A stretch of DNA of 12,399 bases from an uncultured Lachnospiraceae bacterium (GCA_902795835.1 CADBNA010000154.1:1-12399); one strand, 5' to 3'; positions 1-8,124 are shown, counted from the first letter of the stretch. Notes: a model not told the origin generated them from the sequence alone. Translations and numbers: made by a program.

Positions 1-1659
1 TCCGGCTTCAAGGCCGAAATCCTTTGCGATGCGTGAACAGATCCAGGCTCCGTCATCGGTCAGCGAGACCATATCCATGTCCTGTCCCGGAAAGCGGACT
101 TTGTCATGCGTAACAGAATAAATCTCCAGACCGTATCCCCGGTCGCCGATCTGTACGCTGCTCTGGGCACACAGATCAGCATCCAGCAGGTCTGCAAGCT
201 CCTCCGCCTTTTCGTTCGTGACAGAGTCGGTATCCAGATTGACGCGGTTTTCATAGTTGATTGCCTTCTGGTAAAAGGTGTCGATAAACGCGTTCATGGT
301 ATCCATCATGCCCATCCCGCCGACAAGCAGGATCATACAGCCGATGATGCCGAACAGGGTCATGAAGGACCGTGATTTATGCCGGAAACAATCCCGCAGA
401 TTCCATTTGGTTCCGAATCCCAGAGATTTGAACGTCTTCGTTTCTTCAACAGCCAGATGCCGGATCCGCTTCGGCGTGTAGGGGCGCAGCGCATCGGCAG
501 CCGTTCCTTCCAGCATTTTGCGGACAGAAAGAAATCCTATCAGGATAAGGAAAACATTAATCAGTGCCAGCACCGCCCAGCAGAACGGGGGGATGTACAG
601 CTTCCAGGACGGCATGTCAATATACGTCGCCATGGCTCCGCCGGGGCTCATGATAAACCAGGCGAGCCAGTATCCGATCCCGATTCCGATGACGCTCCCC
701 GTCAGTCCGATCAGGGCCGCGTAGGCTGTGTAATGGCGCAGAATCCGCCTGTCCCGGAAACCGAGAGCCTTGAGTGTACCGATCTGGGTCTTCTCACTGG
801 CTGTGATGCGGTGCATGGTGGTCACCATAGTCAGAATGGCAATCGCCAGGAAGAGAACCGGCAGGATGGAGCCCATGGTTTTGCCTTCCTCCACCTCACT
901 GCGGGCTTCCGCCCAGGAAACCGTTTCTTCTTTTGAGAGGATCAGAGTGGTTCTGCCCAGCGCCTCATCGGTCTCCCGCACAAAGCGTTCCTTCTCCTCG
1001 CCGGAGATAACGTTGATCTGGTAATACAGAGAATTGCCCATCATTTTGCGGAACATGGGCGGAATGCTGTTCTCCAGCATAACCGGAGAGATGTAGGCAT
1101 AGCCATAGCTGCTGTAGTCCGGCATCAGCTGCGTTTCGTCGGGCAGGCAGATCAGGTACTCGCTGGATTTGACCAGTCCCCTGACGATTCCCCTGATCTC
1201 AATCCCCCTGTAGGTAAGCTCCATCTCATCCCCGACAGACACGCCATTTGCGGCCGCATACGAATCCGACAGCCAGATACCATCTGTACTGTCTGCGTCA
1301 TAGGGCTCACCCTCCATCAGAAGAATCCCCGAAACATTCATGTTTTCCGACACAGTTACCGCAACAATGTCAGTGTCATCCTTCACGGCAGCATTTACGG
1401 AAAAAAATCGGGAAGCCTCTTCCGTTCCTTCGAGCGCAAGCACGGCTTCAAGATCCTCCTCGGAAAAACCTTTCTCCGAAACAATCCGGTAATCGGCAAA
1501 ACCTGTTGCCTCGTATATTTCTGAAGTGTTTTTCTCGAGACTGTACCATTCCATGTTGAAGCCCAGGAATACGCCGACGCCCAGCGCAATCATGATGATC
1601 ATGGAAATAAACTGGGCTTTGTATCTCCATGCCGTCCGCAGCATTTTCTTACGCAGCAT
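1..1659 (-). CDS. ABC exporter permease, FtsX/MacB type (3' part cut by window edge)
   Basis: This is the membrane subunit of an ABC exporter, partnered by the ATPase immediately upstream. Reading the minus strand from the ATG at 1659-1657 gives 553 open codons to the window edge with no stop, so the C-terminus is missing. The protein starts MLRKKMLRTAWRYKAQFISM and has a first membrane helix at about residues 14-32. A long mixed extracytoplasmic domain follows, then three helices at about 262-282, 308-335 and 355-378, which is the first FtsX-like module. After a linker, a second module begins near residue 416 with another N-terminal-type helix (around 425-445). Two FtsX modules in one chain fit the roughly 750-850 residue permeases common in Firmicutes. 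The start overlaps the ATPase stop (TAATG), which implies translational coupling. Substrate unknown: such pairs export peptides, lipids or antimicrobials. Confidence 0.88.
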   Translation of the reverse strand, partial: MLRKKMLRTAWRYKAQFISMIIMIALGVGVFLGFNMEWYSLEKNTSEIYEATGFADYRIVSEKGFSEEDLEAVLALEGTEEASRFFSVNAAVKDDTDIVAVTVSENMNVSGILLMEGEPYDADSTDGIWLSDSYAAANGVSVGDEMELTYRGIEIRGIVRGLVKSSEYLICLPDETQLMPDYSSYGYAYISPVMLENSIPPMFRKMMGNSLYYQINVISGEEKERFVRETDEALGRTTLILSKEETVSWAEARSEVEEGKTMGSILPVLFLAIAILTMVTTMHRITASEKTQIGTLKALGFRDRRILRHYTAYAALIGLTGSVIGIGIGYWLAWFIMSPGGAMATYIDMPSWKLYIPPFCWAVLALINVFLILIGFLSVRKMLEGTAADALRPYTPKRIRHLAVEETKTFKSLGFGTKWNLRDCFRHKSRSFMTLFGIIGCMILLVGGMGMMDTMNAFIDTFYQKAINYENRVNLDTDSVTNEKAEELADLLDADLCAQSSVQIGDRGYGLEIYSVTHDKVRFPGQDMDMVSLTDDGAWICSRIAKDFGLEAG

Positions 1660-2360
1660 TACCAGTCCACCTCCTCCACGGAAAGCGGATTCTCCTGTTT
1701 CTCACAGGACTGTATCTTCCCATTCCTGACGCGGACAACCACATCAGCCATTCTGGCAATATTCTGGTTGTGAGTTACAATGATAATCGTTTTCTTCATT
1801 TCTCTGGACATGGACAGTAGCAGCTTCAGCACCATGACGCCGGTCTCGGAATCCAGCGCGCCGGTCGGCTCATCGCAGAGAAGTATCCGGGGATTTTTTG
1901 CCAGAGCCCTTGCAATCGATACTCTCTGCTGCTCGCCGCCTGACAGTTCAGACGGGAACTGGTGAATATGATCCGAGAGCCCCACCGCCTTCAGCATATC
2001 ATGGCTGCCAAGCGGCCTGGGTGCGATTTCCTTTACAAGGGCCACATTTTCTATTACCGTAAGCGTCGGAATCAGATTGTAGCTCTGAAATACGAACCCG
2101 ACCGTCGCCGCCCGGTAATCCGCCAGTTCATTTCCCGAAAGGGTAGAAATATCCTTCCCGTCTACAAATACCTTCCCTTCCGTCGGACTGTCCAGTCCGC
2201 CCAGAAGATTCAGCAGCGTGCTCTTGCCTGCCCCGCTCTGTCCCAGAACTACAATAAACTGTCCCTCTTCCAAAGTGAGGTTTACATGATCCAGAGCTCT
2301 CTGTTCGTGCTCTCCGTTCCTGTAGACTCTGGACACGTCCTTCAATTCAACGATATTCAT
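1659..2360 (-). CDS. ABC transporter ATP-binding protein, LolD/MacB family
   Basis: This is the cytoplasmic ATPase that powers the FtsX-type permease encoded directly downstream. The 233-residue chain has every nucleotide-binding element in order: Walker A GQSGAGKST at residues 40-48, Q-loop Gln92, signature LSGGEQQR at 139-146, Walker B ILLCDE at 159-164 with catalytic Glu164, D-loop around Asp170, and H-loop His197. The length and the EPTGALDS stretch are typical of the LolD/MacB/FtsE branch, whose partners are FtsX-type permeases rather than classic 12-helix ones. The ATG at 2360-2358 is preceded by AAAGGGAG, seven bases upstream. The stop overlaps the permease start (TAATG). It appears to be the first gene of a two-gene operon unrelated to the respiratory block on its right. 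Confidence 0.95.
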   Translation of the reverse strand: MNIVELKDVSRVYRNGEHEQRALDHVNLTLEEGQFIVVLGQSGAGKSTLLNLLGGLDSPTEGKVFVDGKDISTLSGNELADYRAATVGFVFQSYNLIPTLTVIENVALVKEIAPRPLGSHDMLKAVGLSDHIHQFPSELSGGEQQRVSIARALAKNPRILLCDEPTGALDSETGVMVLKLLLSMSREMKKTIIIVTHNQNIARMADVVVRVRNGKIQSCEKQENPLSVEEVDW

Positions 2361-2382
2361 ATCATTCTCCCTTTAGCAATCC

Positions 2383-2411
2383 GTTATAAACACGCAAGGT
2401 GTTATACTTAA
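2383..2411 (-). promoter_or_regulatory. Candidate promoter of the ABC exporter operon
   Basis: On the minus strand, TTAAGT (2411-2406) and TATAAC (2388-2383) are separated by exactly 17 bases. The -10 box matches the consensus at 5 of 6 positions and the -35 at 3 of 6. It lies about 20 bases upstream of the ATPase start. A 12-base sequence of the form GG-N3-TATACTT occurs at 2398-2409 and again at 2440-2451 (9 of 12 identical, 42 bases apart). That could be a regulator site, but this is weak evidence. Confidence 0.4.
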
Positions 2412-2460
2412 AACATAAATTAGATATATTGAACTATCAGGGAGTATACTTCTTTCTTCC

Positions 2461-2533
2461 AAAAAAGTCAAGGAGCCGAAGGGGACGGTTCCCTGCGGCT
2501 CAAATGAGCTCCAGGGAACCGTCCCCTTCGGCT
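2461..2533 (-). terminator. Probable transcription terminator of the nar-like/asr operon
   Basis: The palindromic repeat begins 5 bases beyond the asrC stop codon. On the minus strand its stem is followed after seven bases by six T residues (2466-2461). The very stable stem should halt RNA polymerase, but the gap before the T-run makes it a non-ideal intrinsic terminator. It would also insulate the ABC exporter genes downstream. The repeat element may have been co-opted for this role. Confidence 0.55.
2474..2533. repeat. 60-base palindromic repeat, GGGGACGGTTCCC family
   Basis: Two perfectly complementary 22-base arms (2474-2495 and 2512-2533) enclose a 16-base centre. The centre itself pairs further as GCTC-AAAT-GAGC (2498-2509) around a single mismatch. 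The core GGGGACGGTTCCC lies at 2481-2493 and its reverse complement at 2514-2526. The same core returns in four units at 11271-11444, so this is a dispersed repeat family and not just a gene terminator. Its design, an inverted pair of a short GC-rich unit between genes, resembles REP/BIME elements that are moved by RAYT transposases in many bacteria. No transposase is present in this window, so that link is an inference. Confidence 0.9.
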
Positions 2534-2538
2534 ATTCA

Positions 2539-3528
2539 TCATTTCAGGTTGTTGCTTCTGTCATATCGCTTGCCGCCCCAGTAGATTCTGGTGGCGACTT
2601 CTGCTTTGTCAGGCAGTTCCACGCCTTCCATCACATATTTCAGGAAGGTCTCAAAGCCGGCCCGGTCGACGATATAACCAATGTGCTCTTTGCCTTCAAC
2701 GGCGTTCCTGTCGATGTATTCTTCAGCAAAAGCATAACAGTTTTTAACGATTTTCAAGATGCTTTCTTCGTCCCCCCACTTGATGAAGTCTTCAGCGAGA
2801 CGGGGATTCTGCTTGCCGGTTCTGCCCAGCAGCACGAGGCGGAAGTAGTGTTCCCTGCTTCGTGTCCAGGCGCGGGTCGGGCAGTAGGCGACGCAGACGC
2901 CGCAGCCGATGCAGAGGTCCGTGTCGCGCTCGATCTTGCCGTTCACCACTTTCAGGGCTCCGACAGAACGCTTCTGGCAGTATTTGACGCACTGCTCGCA
3001 GCCGACACAGCGATCCGGGTTATACTGGGGCTCCGTCATGCCGATGATCCCGAAGTCATTCATGCGGACCTTGGCACAGTCATTGGAACAGCCGGTGAAA
3101 GCGACCTTCATATGCAGGTTGTTCGGATAGATGAGCTTATCCATCTTCCGGGCAAATTCAGTCGTGTCGTAGCAGCCAAAGGGACAGAGCTTCTTGCCGG
3201 GACAGGCCACGACATTGCGGGTGCCTGCCGCGGGATAGCCGCCATTATACTCCTCCTGGTTGACGCCCGACTCATCAATGATGAGCTGGAGTTCCCTGTT
3301 GACGGCTTCCATATCCTCCAGCCTGATGCCGGGAAGCTCCACGCCCTGGCGGTTCGTAATAAAAATCGTCCCGTCCCCGTATTTTTCTGCGATCTCCGTG
3401 ATGCGCAGCATGGACTTAACATTGATGACGCCCCCGGGAATGCGGATCCGGGATGCCGTCTCGCCCCGCACTTTGGAATAGCGGAATGCGTTCTTTTTCA
3501 ATTTTTTCAGATTAACATCAATACCCAT
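2539..3528 (-). CDS. asrC: Anaerobic sulfite reductase subunit C (siroheme catalytic subunit)
   Basis: This is the catalytic subunit of the cytoplasmic NADH-dependent AsrABC complex, which reduces sulfite by six electrons to sulfide. The 329 residues match the family length (about 337 in Salmonella). A nitrite/sulfite reductase half-domain fills the N-terminal region. The siroheme-[4Fe-4S] signature is intact: C-X5-C at Cys109/Cys115 and C-X3-C at Cys147/Cys151. A two-cluster ferredoxin insert follows, with Cys174, 177, 180, 184 and Cys206, 209, 212, 216. The gene is last in the block, 38 bases after asrB, with GGAGG ten bases before the ATG. A stable palindrome follows just after the stop. 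Siroheme enzymes of this fold can also reduce nitrite, which matters here because a nitrate-reductase-like enzyme is encoded upstream. The family assignment is firm. The physiological substrate is inferred. Confidence 0.93.
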   Translation of the reverse strand: MGIDVNLKKLKKNAFRYSKVRGETASRIRIPGGVINVKSMLRITEIAEKYGDGTIFITNRQGVELPGIRLEDMEAVNRELQLIIDESGVNQEEYNGGYPAAGTRNVVACPGKKLCPFGCYDTTEFARKMDKLIYPNNLHMKVAFTGCSNDCAKVRMNDFGIIGMTEPQYNPDRCVGCEQCVKYCQKRSVGALKVVNGKIERDTDLCIGCGVCVAYCPTRAWTRSREHYFRLVLLGRTGKQNPRLAEDFIKWGDEESILKIVKNCYAFAEEYIDRNAVEGKEHIGYIVDRAGFETFLKYVMEGVELPDKAEVATRIYWGGKRYDRSNNLK

Positions 3529-3566
3529 GTATCATTATCCTCCGTGTCCGTCCATCTGTGTGATTC

Positions 3567-4391
3567 TCAGTCGATCATGTCTTTGCTGACCGTGTAGTTG
3601 AAAACCGGTCCGTCAAGGCAGATATATTTGTCACCAACCCGGCAGTGGCCGCATTTCCCCAGTCCGCAGCACATCTTCCGCTCCTGGGATACCCAGATGT
3701 TTTCCTCTCTGAAGCCCTTTTCCAGAAGGCCCATAACGGAAAACCGCATCATAGGAGGCGGACCGACGACGACTGCCTGTGCCTTTGAAACATCGCGGAT
3801 CGGCACCTCCGGAATATATTTCGTGACAAGTCCGATCCTGCCATCATATCCTTCAGGCGCCCCGTCTACAGTCAGGATAAGATCCAGCACTTCATCCCAG
3901 CGTTTCAGGTCATCCCGGAAGAGCATGTCGTCGGGACTGCGGAAGCCTACAATGACATGCTTGTCGCCGGGCTCTTTTGTTCCGGCCAGCGCATCGATGA
4001 CGCCGCGGACCGGAGAAACGCCGGTGCCGCCGGCAATGACGAGAACTTCGCCCTCTTCGTAGAGAGAGGTATCAAATCCGTTTCCGTAGGGTCCGCGCAT
4101 CAGGAGGGTCTGTCCTTCGTAATGTTCAAAAACTTCGTTGGTGACGCGGCCGACTCTCCGGATCGTAAGATCCACGGAGTTTTCTCCGATGCCGCTGACC
4201 GAGATCGGGGCTTCGCCGTATTTCGGTATGGAGACCTCAAAGAACTGTCCGGGTTTTACATCTCCGGCAAATTCCATGCGGAAGGTATATTCCTTCCGGG
4301 TATGCCGGATGACTTCCAGGATCCTGGAGGGAAACGGTACGTAGGGATTATCCTGAGTATTCATGGACACGTTTGTTTTTTCCATTTTCAT
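3567..4391 (-). CDS. asrB: Anaerobic sulfite reductase subunit B (FAD/NAD(P)H oxidoreductase)
   Basis: This subunit takes electrons from NADH through FAD and a [2Fe-2S] cluster and passes them towards AsrA and AsrC. At 274 residues it is close to the Salmonella protein (272). It has the ferredoxin-reductase layout. The flavin-binding barrel carries APISVSG at residues 61-67 and GPYGNGF at 100-106. The NAD-binding fold carries IAGGTGVSP at 119-127 and VVGPPPMM at 208-215. A C-terminal PyrK-type [2Fe-2S] motif has Cys242, Cys247, Cys250 and Cys258. The ATG at 4391 overlaps the asrA stop (ATGA), but it sits only four bases after AGGAGG. A second ATG two codons downstream (4385) has a ten-base spacing and may be the real start. 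Either choice changes only two residues. Confidence 0.93.
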   Translation of the reverse strand: MKMEKTNVSMNTQDNPYVPFPSRILEVIRHTRKEYTFRMEFAGDVKPGQFFEVSIPKYGEAPISVSGIGENSVDLTIRRVGRVTNEVFEHYEGQTLLMRGPYGNGFDTSLYEEGEVLVIAGGTGVSPVRGVIDALAGTKEPGDKHVIVGFRSPDDMLFRDDLKRWDEVLDLILTVDGAPEGYDGRIGLVTKYIPEVPIRDVSKAQAVVVGPPPMMRFSVMGLLEKGFREENIWVSQERKMCCGLGKCGHCRVGDKYICLDGPVFNYTVSKDMID

Positions 4392-5419
4392 TTCACCTCC
4401 TCTGTATTTTTCATGTCTTCCACTGCCCTGTTCACCTTATTGATGCAGGCCGAGAAAGAAATGTACTCCGGACAGATCATGTCGCAGCGGCCGCAGCCGA
4501 CGCACATCTGATAGCCGAACCTCTTTTTGAAATCCTGAATCTTGTGGAGCACTTTGAAGCGCATGCGCTCGCCCTTGGTGCGCCGGTATTCGCCGCCGCC
4601 GGCGACATTGGTGTATCCGTCCACCATACAGGAGGCGCCGACTCTTCGGCGCTCGCCGGCTTTTCCGTTGTCAGTGTAATAGACATCCTGCATGGTATAG
4701 CATGTGCAGGTAGGACAGGCAAAATTGCAGCGGCCGCAGCCGATACAGCGTGCGCTGTATTCCTCCCACAGGGGATTTTTGTAAATGTCGGGCGGGATCT
4801 CGTCCGGAATCGTGACATGGGTCATGTTTTCCGTCACATATTTCGGTTCGACTGTCTGGGAGGAGGTGCTGTTCTCCCCGAAAATGCCCGCAATGGAAGC
4901 CTCCGGGACATCACAGGCGAACAAGCCGTCCTGTGACCTGTCCAGAGAGAACCAGTAGCCCTCCGTCGTGCGGTTTGTGCCCATGTCGACGCAGAAGCAG
5001 TCTTTTCCCGATTTCGGACATCCCAGCAGCGCAAAGTGTACACGATCACGGATCTCCTTGTAAAAAGGATCGGAGAAAGTGTTGTTCAGGTAGATCTGGT
5101 CGAGACGTTTTACCGCGTGCATATCGCAGCTCTTCACAAAAATGATCGCCTCGCGCGGATCCCGGTCCGCCGTCTTGACCTCATTTTCCGTAAAGAAGAA
5201 CAACGTCTCCGAAAGCGGTGTCAGGATCTCCTTGAACGCGTAGTCCGACTTCTGGTCCAGCTCGATCTCATCAGACGAACTCACGAAATCGTAGCGGACG
5301 ACATCCGTGTCGGTAAACCGCCCTTCCCCGGCCTTGCGCACAGGTGCATAAAGCCGGTATGTTCTGCCGAGTTCGGCCAGGACCCGGTCGAAGCCCTCTT
5401 TTGTCAAAATGTAACCCAT
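4388..5419 (-). CDS. asrA: Anaerobic sulfite reductase subunit A (4Fe-4S electron-transfer subunit)
   Basis: AsrA is the two-cluster iron-sulfur subunit that links the flavoprotein AsrB to the siroheme subunit AsrC. The 343 residues match the family length (347 in Salmonella). The N-terminal half is the characteristic AsrA/hydrogenase-beta-like domain. The C-terminal half carries two [4Fe-4S] motifs, Cys225/228/231/235 and Cys306/309/312/316. Extra cysteines at 238 and 240 follow the first motif. GGAGG lies eight bases before the ATG. The asrA and asrB coding regions overlap by four bases (ATGA), which indicates translational coupling. The 87-base gap upstream contains an AT-rich dyad and a possible promoter, so asrABC may have its own start in addition to read-through from the upstream genes. 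Confidence 0.93.
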   Translation of the reverse strand: MGYILTKEGFDRVLAELGRTYRLYAPVRKAGEGRFTDTDVVRYDFVSSSDEIELDQKSDYAFKEILTPLSETLFFFTENEVKTADRDPREAIIFVKSCDMHAVKRLDQIYLNNTFSDPFYKEIRDRVHFALLGCPKSGKDCFCVDMGTNRTTEGYWFSLDRSQDGLFACDVPEASIAGIFGENSTSSQTVEPKYVTENMTHVTIPDEIPPDIYKNPLWEEYSARCIGCGRCNFACPTCTCYTMQDVYYTDNGKAGERRRVGASCMVDGYTNVAGGGEYRRTKGERMRFKVLHKIQDFKKRFGYQMCVGCGRCDMICPEYISFSACINKVNRAVEDMKNTEEVK

Positions 5420-5447
5420 CGTATGCCCTCCGTTTCTCAGATGCTGA

Positions 5448-5484
5448 TTTATAAAATGAATACCTCTTCATTTATAAAGGTCAA
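5448..5484 (-). promoter_or_regulatory. AT-rich dyad and possible internal promoter before asrA
   Basis: The dyad TTTATAAAATGAA (5448-5460), six bases, TTCATTTATAAA (5467-5478) has a perfect seven-base core (AAATGAA / TTCATTT). It sits in the only sizeable gap between the TDT gene and asrA. On the minus strand a TTGACC at 5484-5479 lies 16 bases from a weak TATTCA at 5462-5457, overlapping the dyad. There is no T-run after it, so it looks more like an operator than a terminator. It does not resemble the TGTTGC-N4-GCAACA dyad at 10394, so a different regulator is possible. Confidence 0.4.
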
Positions 5485-5506
5485 TGTTTCATCATCTTTC
5501 TGCCTG

Positions 5507-6451
5507 TTACTGCCTGTCTTTTTTCTTAAGGAACATGCGCAGGAACATGAGCATCACATAACCCACCAGCATGGTGGTGACAAAAATCTGCAGCCCCGAC
5601 AGCTGCGTCACGGCATTGGCAAGCCCTTCCTTCCCTCCGGCTGCCAGATAGCCGGCCGTCTTCTGCGACGCAACGACGCCGATGGCCATCGGGAAGGTCA
5701 GCCCCGCGAATCCGGGATAGAACCGGAAGGAGAAAAAATCCGGCAGTTTGAAAAGGATAAAGGCCAGTGATGCCAGTACACAGATATACATCAGCGTCAG
5801 CAGGAAATCGTTCGGAGTCCCGTAGACGTTGATCAGGCTGACGACGCAGAGGCTGCAGGGCGCCAGCAGGACGGCCATCGTGTGGTAGGCCGCGCTTTTG
5901 ATTTCGACCTTCATCAGACGCCAGATCATCAGCGGCAGAAGGACCAGATAGATGATACAGCCATAGATCGTAATGATCTTCAGAACCGGCCCGGCATGCA
6001 TCTTTCCCCCGGTGACGCAGGCGACCATCCAGCCGTTATAGGTGACGAACCAGCTGGGCATCATATTGATGAAATCCCTTTTCAGGAATACCTTCCCGAA
6101 GGTGTGCTTCACCGTGAATACGATGATGTGCAGACCGTGGAGCACAACGGCAATGAACCAGATAATCCGCCCGAAGCCCCATCCCATCTCATAGTAAAAG
6201 CTTCCCAGCACCATCAGTACCATGCAGAAAGCGGCATAGAGGCTCGACGGGATGGTCTGGTCATACTCCTTCCGGCATGTCCTGAAATACAGGATGATCT
6301 TGAAAATGTAGCAGATTATGAATGCGGTGCCGCAGGCCATGATCAGGTACCGCAGCCAGGTAAAGCCCAGTCCTCCGTAGACATTCCCCAGCGTGAGAAA
6401 ACTCAGGAAGGCCGCTACGACGGGGACGGGTATCTTTTCCAGTCTTTTCAT
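5507..6451 (-). CDS. TDT-family (TehA/SLAC1/SSU1-like) anion channel or transporter
   Basis: This is an integral membrane protein of 314 residues with about ten hydrophobic helices, near residues 9-27, 35-56, 71-88, 95-115, 132-147, 158-180, 189-208, 214-236, 246-265 and 286-307. The helix count and the conserved segments MPSWFVTYNGWMVA (131-144) and FYPGFAGLTFPMAIG (244-258) point to the TDT family. That family includes bacterial TehA, plant SLAC1 anion channels and the yeast sulfite exporter SSU1. It lies between the nitrate-reductase-like genes and asrA, nine bases after the flavoprotein stop, with AAGGGA near that stop. From this position I infer transport of a substrate or product of the block, such as nitrate, nitrite, sulfite or hydrosulfide. 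The sequence alone does not say which. A tellurite-resistance label would not be justified. Confidence 0.82.
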   Translation of the reverse strand: MKRLEKIPVPVVAAFLSFLTLGNVYGGLGFTWLRYLIMACGTAFIICYIFKIILYFRTCRKEYDQTIPSSLYAAFCMVLMVLGSFYYEMGWGFGRIIWFIAVVLHGLHIIVFTVKHTFGKVFLKRDFINMMPSWFVTYNGWMVACVTGGKMHAGPVLKIITIYGCIIYLVLLPLMIWRLMKVEIKSAAYHTMAVLLAPCSLCVVSLINVYGTPNDFLLTLMYICVLASLAFILFKLPDFFSFRFYPGFAGLTFPMAIGVVASQKTAGYLAAGGKEGLANAVTQLSGLQIFVTTMLVGYVMLMFLRMFLKKKDRQ

Positions 6452-6460
6452 ATTTTTCCC

Positions 6461-7699
6461 TTACTTGTAATAGAATTCGTAGGAATCGTCGCGCATGTGG
6501 AAGAAGTCCGAGTAGTCGATGTCGAACAGCGGTTTTCTGACCCTGCGGACATCGATGCGGCGGGCTATCATCTGCTGCAGGACCCCTCCGTATGCCAGGT
6601 CTCCCTGCAGCAGGGCCCCGATGATTTTCCCGTCCTTATGGACGATCTTTTTATAGACATCTCCCCTGCGGTATGTCTCGACCTGGATAGTCTCGTCCGC
6701 CGGATCCGGGTTGACTTCGCCCAGGGACATCGTTGAGATGTCCAGGAAGCGCATAGTGGACTTGCTGGCGAAGAAATCAGTCATCTTTTCCGGCACGCCG
6801 GCCATGTTGGCGGCGGCGATCATGCCTTCCTTCACCGCGACAGGCCAGATGGGCGAAAGGCCCGAGACGTCGCCGGCGCCGTAGATATCCGGATCGCTTG
6901 TCCTGCCCGTTTCATCATAGACAAGGCCGGTCCGGGAAAGCGTGAGGCCGGAGTCCTGCAGGAACTCCACGTTGGACCGCACGCCCGCTGTGACAACAAA
7001 GAAATCACAGGGGAGCACGCTGCCGTCGCCAAGGACCACAGCGGTGATCTCATGTTTGTCATTGATCTGCACTTCTTCAACGCCGACACCGTAATGCTGT
7101 TCCACTCCCCTTGCGGCAAATGCGTCAATATAAGCCTGAGCGGACTCCCGGTCGAGCTGTTTGCTGAGCAGCCAGCCGGCGAAATCACACAGGACGGGCT
7201 TTAGGCCCAGATGCAGGAGGCCGGTCGTGCAGTCGATGCCCACGAGGCCGCTGCCCAGGATGACGATATTCTTTTTCGTCTCCGCCACTTTTTTCAGAAC
7301 TTCGATATCGTCGACGTTCCGGAAGCCGGTCATGTTCGTGGATCCCGCCAGATTTCTGATCGGCGGGAAAAATGTATGGGAACCGGTGGCGATCAGCAGC
7401 TTGTCATAGCTTTCCCGTGTTCCGTCTCCGAGAATGACTTCCTTTGCGGAACGGGCCAGCCCGACCGCTTCCACGCCTTTTTTCCAGGTAACACGGTACA
7501 GTGTCTCAAAATCCTTCTCAACAAACCGCAGGCGCTCAAGGCTCCGTTTCCCTGCCAGATATTCATGCAGGATGCAGCGGGAGTAGATATCCCTGTCCTT
7601 TGAGATCAGCACGATCTCCGCTTCGCTGTCATATTTGCGAAGCTCCCTGATCCCGTTGACGCCTGCGGCGGACGATCCGATCACAACGTATTTTTTCAT
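6461..7699 (-). CDS. FAD/NAD(P)-dependent oxidoreductase, NirB N-terminal-like / NarC-like
   Basis: This soluble flavoprotein probably takes electrons from NAD(P)H and passes them to the neighbouring [4Fe-4S] protein and molybdoenzyme. The 412 residues form a Pyr_redox_2 fold: N-terminal FAD motif at residues 5-16 (VVIGSSAAGVNG), ATG motif at 104-106, NAD(P)-binding GSGLVG at 149-154, and second FAD motif GAGDV at 274-278. A C-terminal region of about 80 residues resembles the dimer or partner domain of NirB-like and rubredoxin-reductase proteins. It lacks the siroheme domain of full NirB. The reading frame is open back to 7882, but that extension lies inside the preceding gene in another frame. 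The start chosen is the ATG at 7699, which has GGAGGAG five bases upstream and a 4-base ATGA overlap with the preceding stop. Confidence 0.9.
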   Translation of the reverse strand: MKKYVVIGSSAAGVNGIRELRKYDSEAEIVLISKDRDIYSRCILHEYLAGKRSLERLRFVEKDFETLYRVTWKKGVEAVGLARSAKEVILGDGTRESYDKLLIATGSHTFFPPIRNLAGSTNMTGFRNVDDIEVLKKVAETKKNIVILGSGLVGIDCTTGLLHLGLKPVLCDFAGWLLSKQLDRESAQAYIDAFAARGVEQHYGVGVEEVQINDKHEITAVVLGDGSVLPCDFFVVTAGVRSNVEFLQDSGLTLSRTGLVYDETGRTSDPDIYGAGDVSGLSPIWPVAVKEGMIAAANMAGVPEKMTDFFASKSTMRFLDISTMSLGEVNPDPADETIQVETYRRGDVYKKIVHKDGKIIGALLQGDLAYGGVLQQMIARRIDVRRVRKPLFDIDYSDFFHMRDDSYEFYYK

Positions 7700-8124
7700 C
7701 GGCTCTCCTCCAGTGTAATCGCGTGCATGGGGCATTTCTCCACACACATGGGATTCGCGGTTTTGCCGTCTTCGCTCCTGTGGACGCACATGTTGCACTT
7801 CATGATCTCCCGGAAGTGGATGGAGTCCGGCTTCAGGATGCCGAACGGACAGGACATCACACACATGTAGCAGCTGGCGCACTGCTCTTTGTCATAGGTC
7901 ACATACCCGGTCTCGGGATCTTTTTTCATGGCGCCGGTCATACAGGTGTAGACGCATTCCGGCCGGCTGCAGTGCCGGCAGAAAATGGGCGCCGGTCTCG
8001 TCTCGCTGTCGATCACGACCCGGTTCCTGGCGTCTCCGCTCTCCGTCTCGTGACTGACCACGCAGGCCGTTACGCACGTCAGGCACCCGATGCACCGGCT
8101 GCGGTCAATTTTTATTCTGTACAT
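7696..8124 (-). CDS. Four-cluster [4Fe-4S] electron-transfer protein (DmsB/HydN/NarB-like)
   Basis: This 142-residue polyferredoxin is likely to connect the NAD(P)H-dependent flavoprotein to the molybdopterin enzyme. It has sixteen cysteines in the arrangement typical of four [4Fe-4S] clusters: 11/14/17/21, 49/52/57/61, 82/85/88/92 and 110/113/127/131. There is no signal peptide or membrane segment, so it is cytoplasmic. AGGAGG lies nine bases before the ATG at 8124. The stop overlaps the next start (ATGA), consistent with fixed co-expression. The gene order of molybdoenzyme, polyferredoxin and flavoprotein is, from memory, that of the Clostridium perfringens narABC nitrate reductase genes. 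The fold assignment is firm. The partnership is inferred from position. Confidence 0.92.
   Translation of the reverse strand: MYRIKIDRSRCIGCLTCVTACVVSHETESGDARNRVVIDSETRPAPIFCRHCSRPECVYTCMTGAMKKDPETGYVTYDKEQCASCYMCVMSCPFGILKPDSIHFREIMKCNMCVHRSEDGKTANPMCVEKCPMHAITLEESR

Noticed and set aside
2683..3597. Plus-strand open frame of 304 codons
   Set aside because: It is antisense to asrC, which has complete siroheme and ferredoxin motifs. The antisense frame has no family features.
5507..6451. Tellurite-resistance protein TehA
   Set aside because: The protein belongs to the same superfamily, but nothing in the context concerns tellurite. The family name alone does not give a function, and the neighbours point to nitrogen or sulfur anions.
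7700..7882. Upstream extension of the flavoprotein reading frame
   Set aside because: The extra 61 codons overlap the polyferredoxin gene in another frame and look unlike protein. The ATG at 7699 has a good ribosome site and begins right at the FAD motif.
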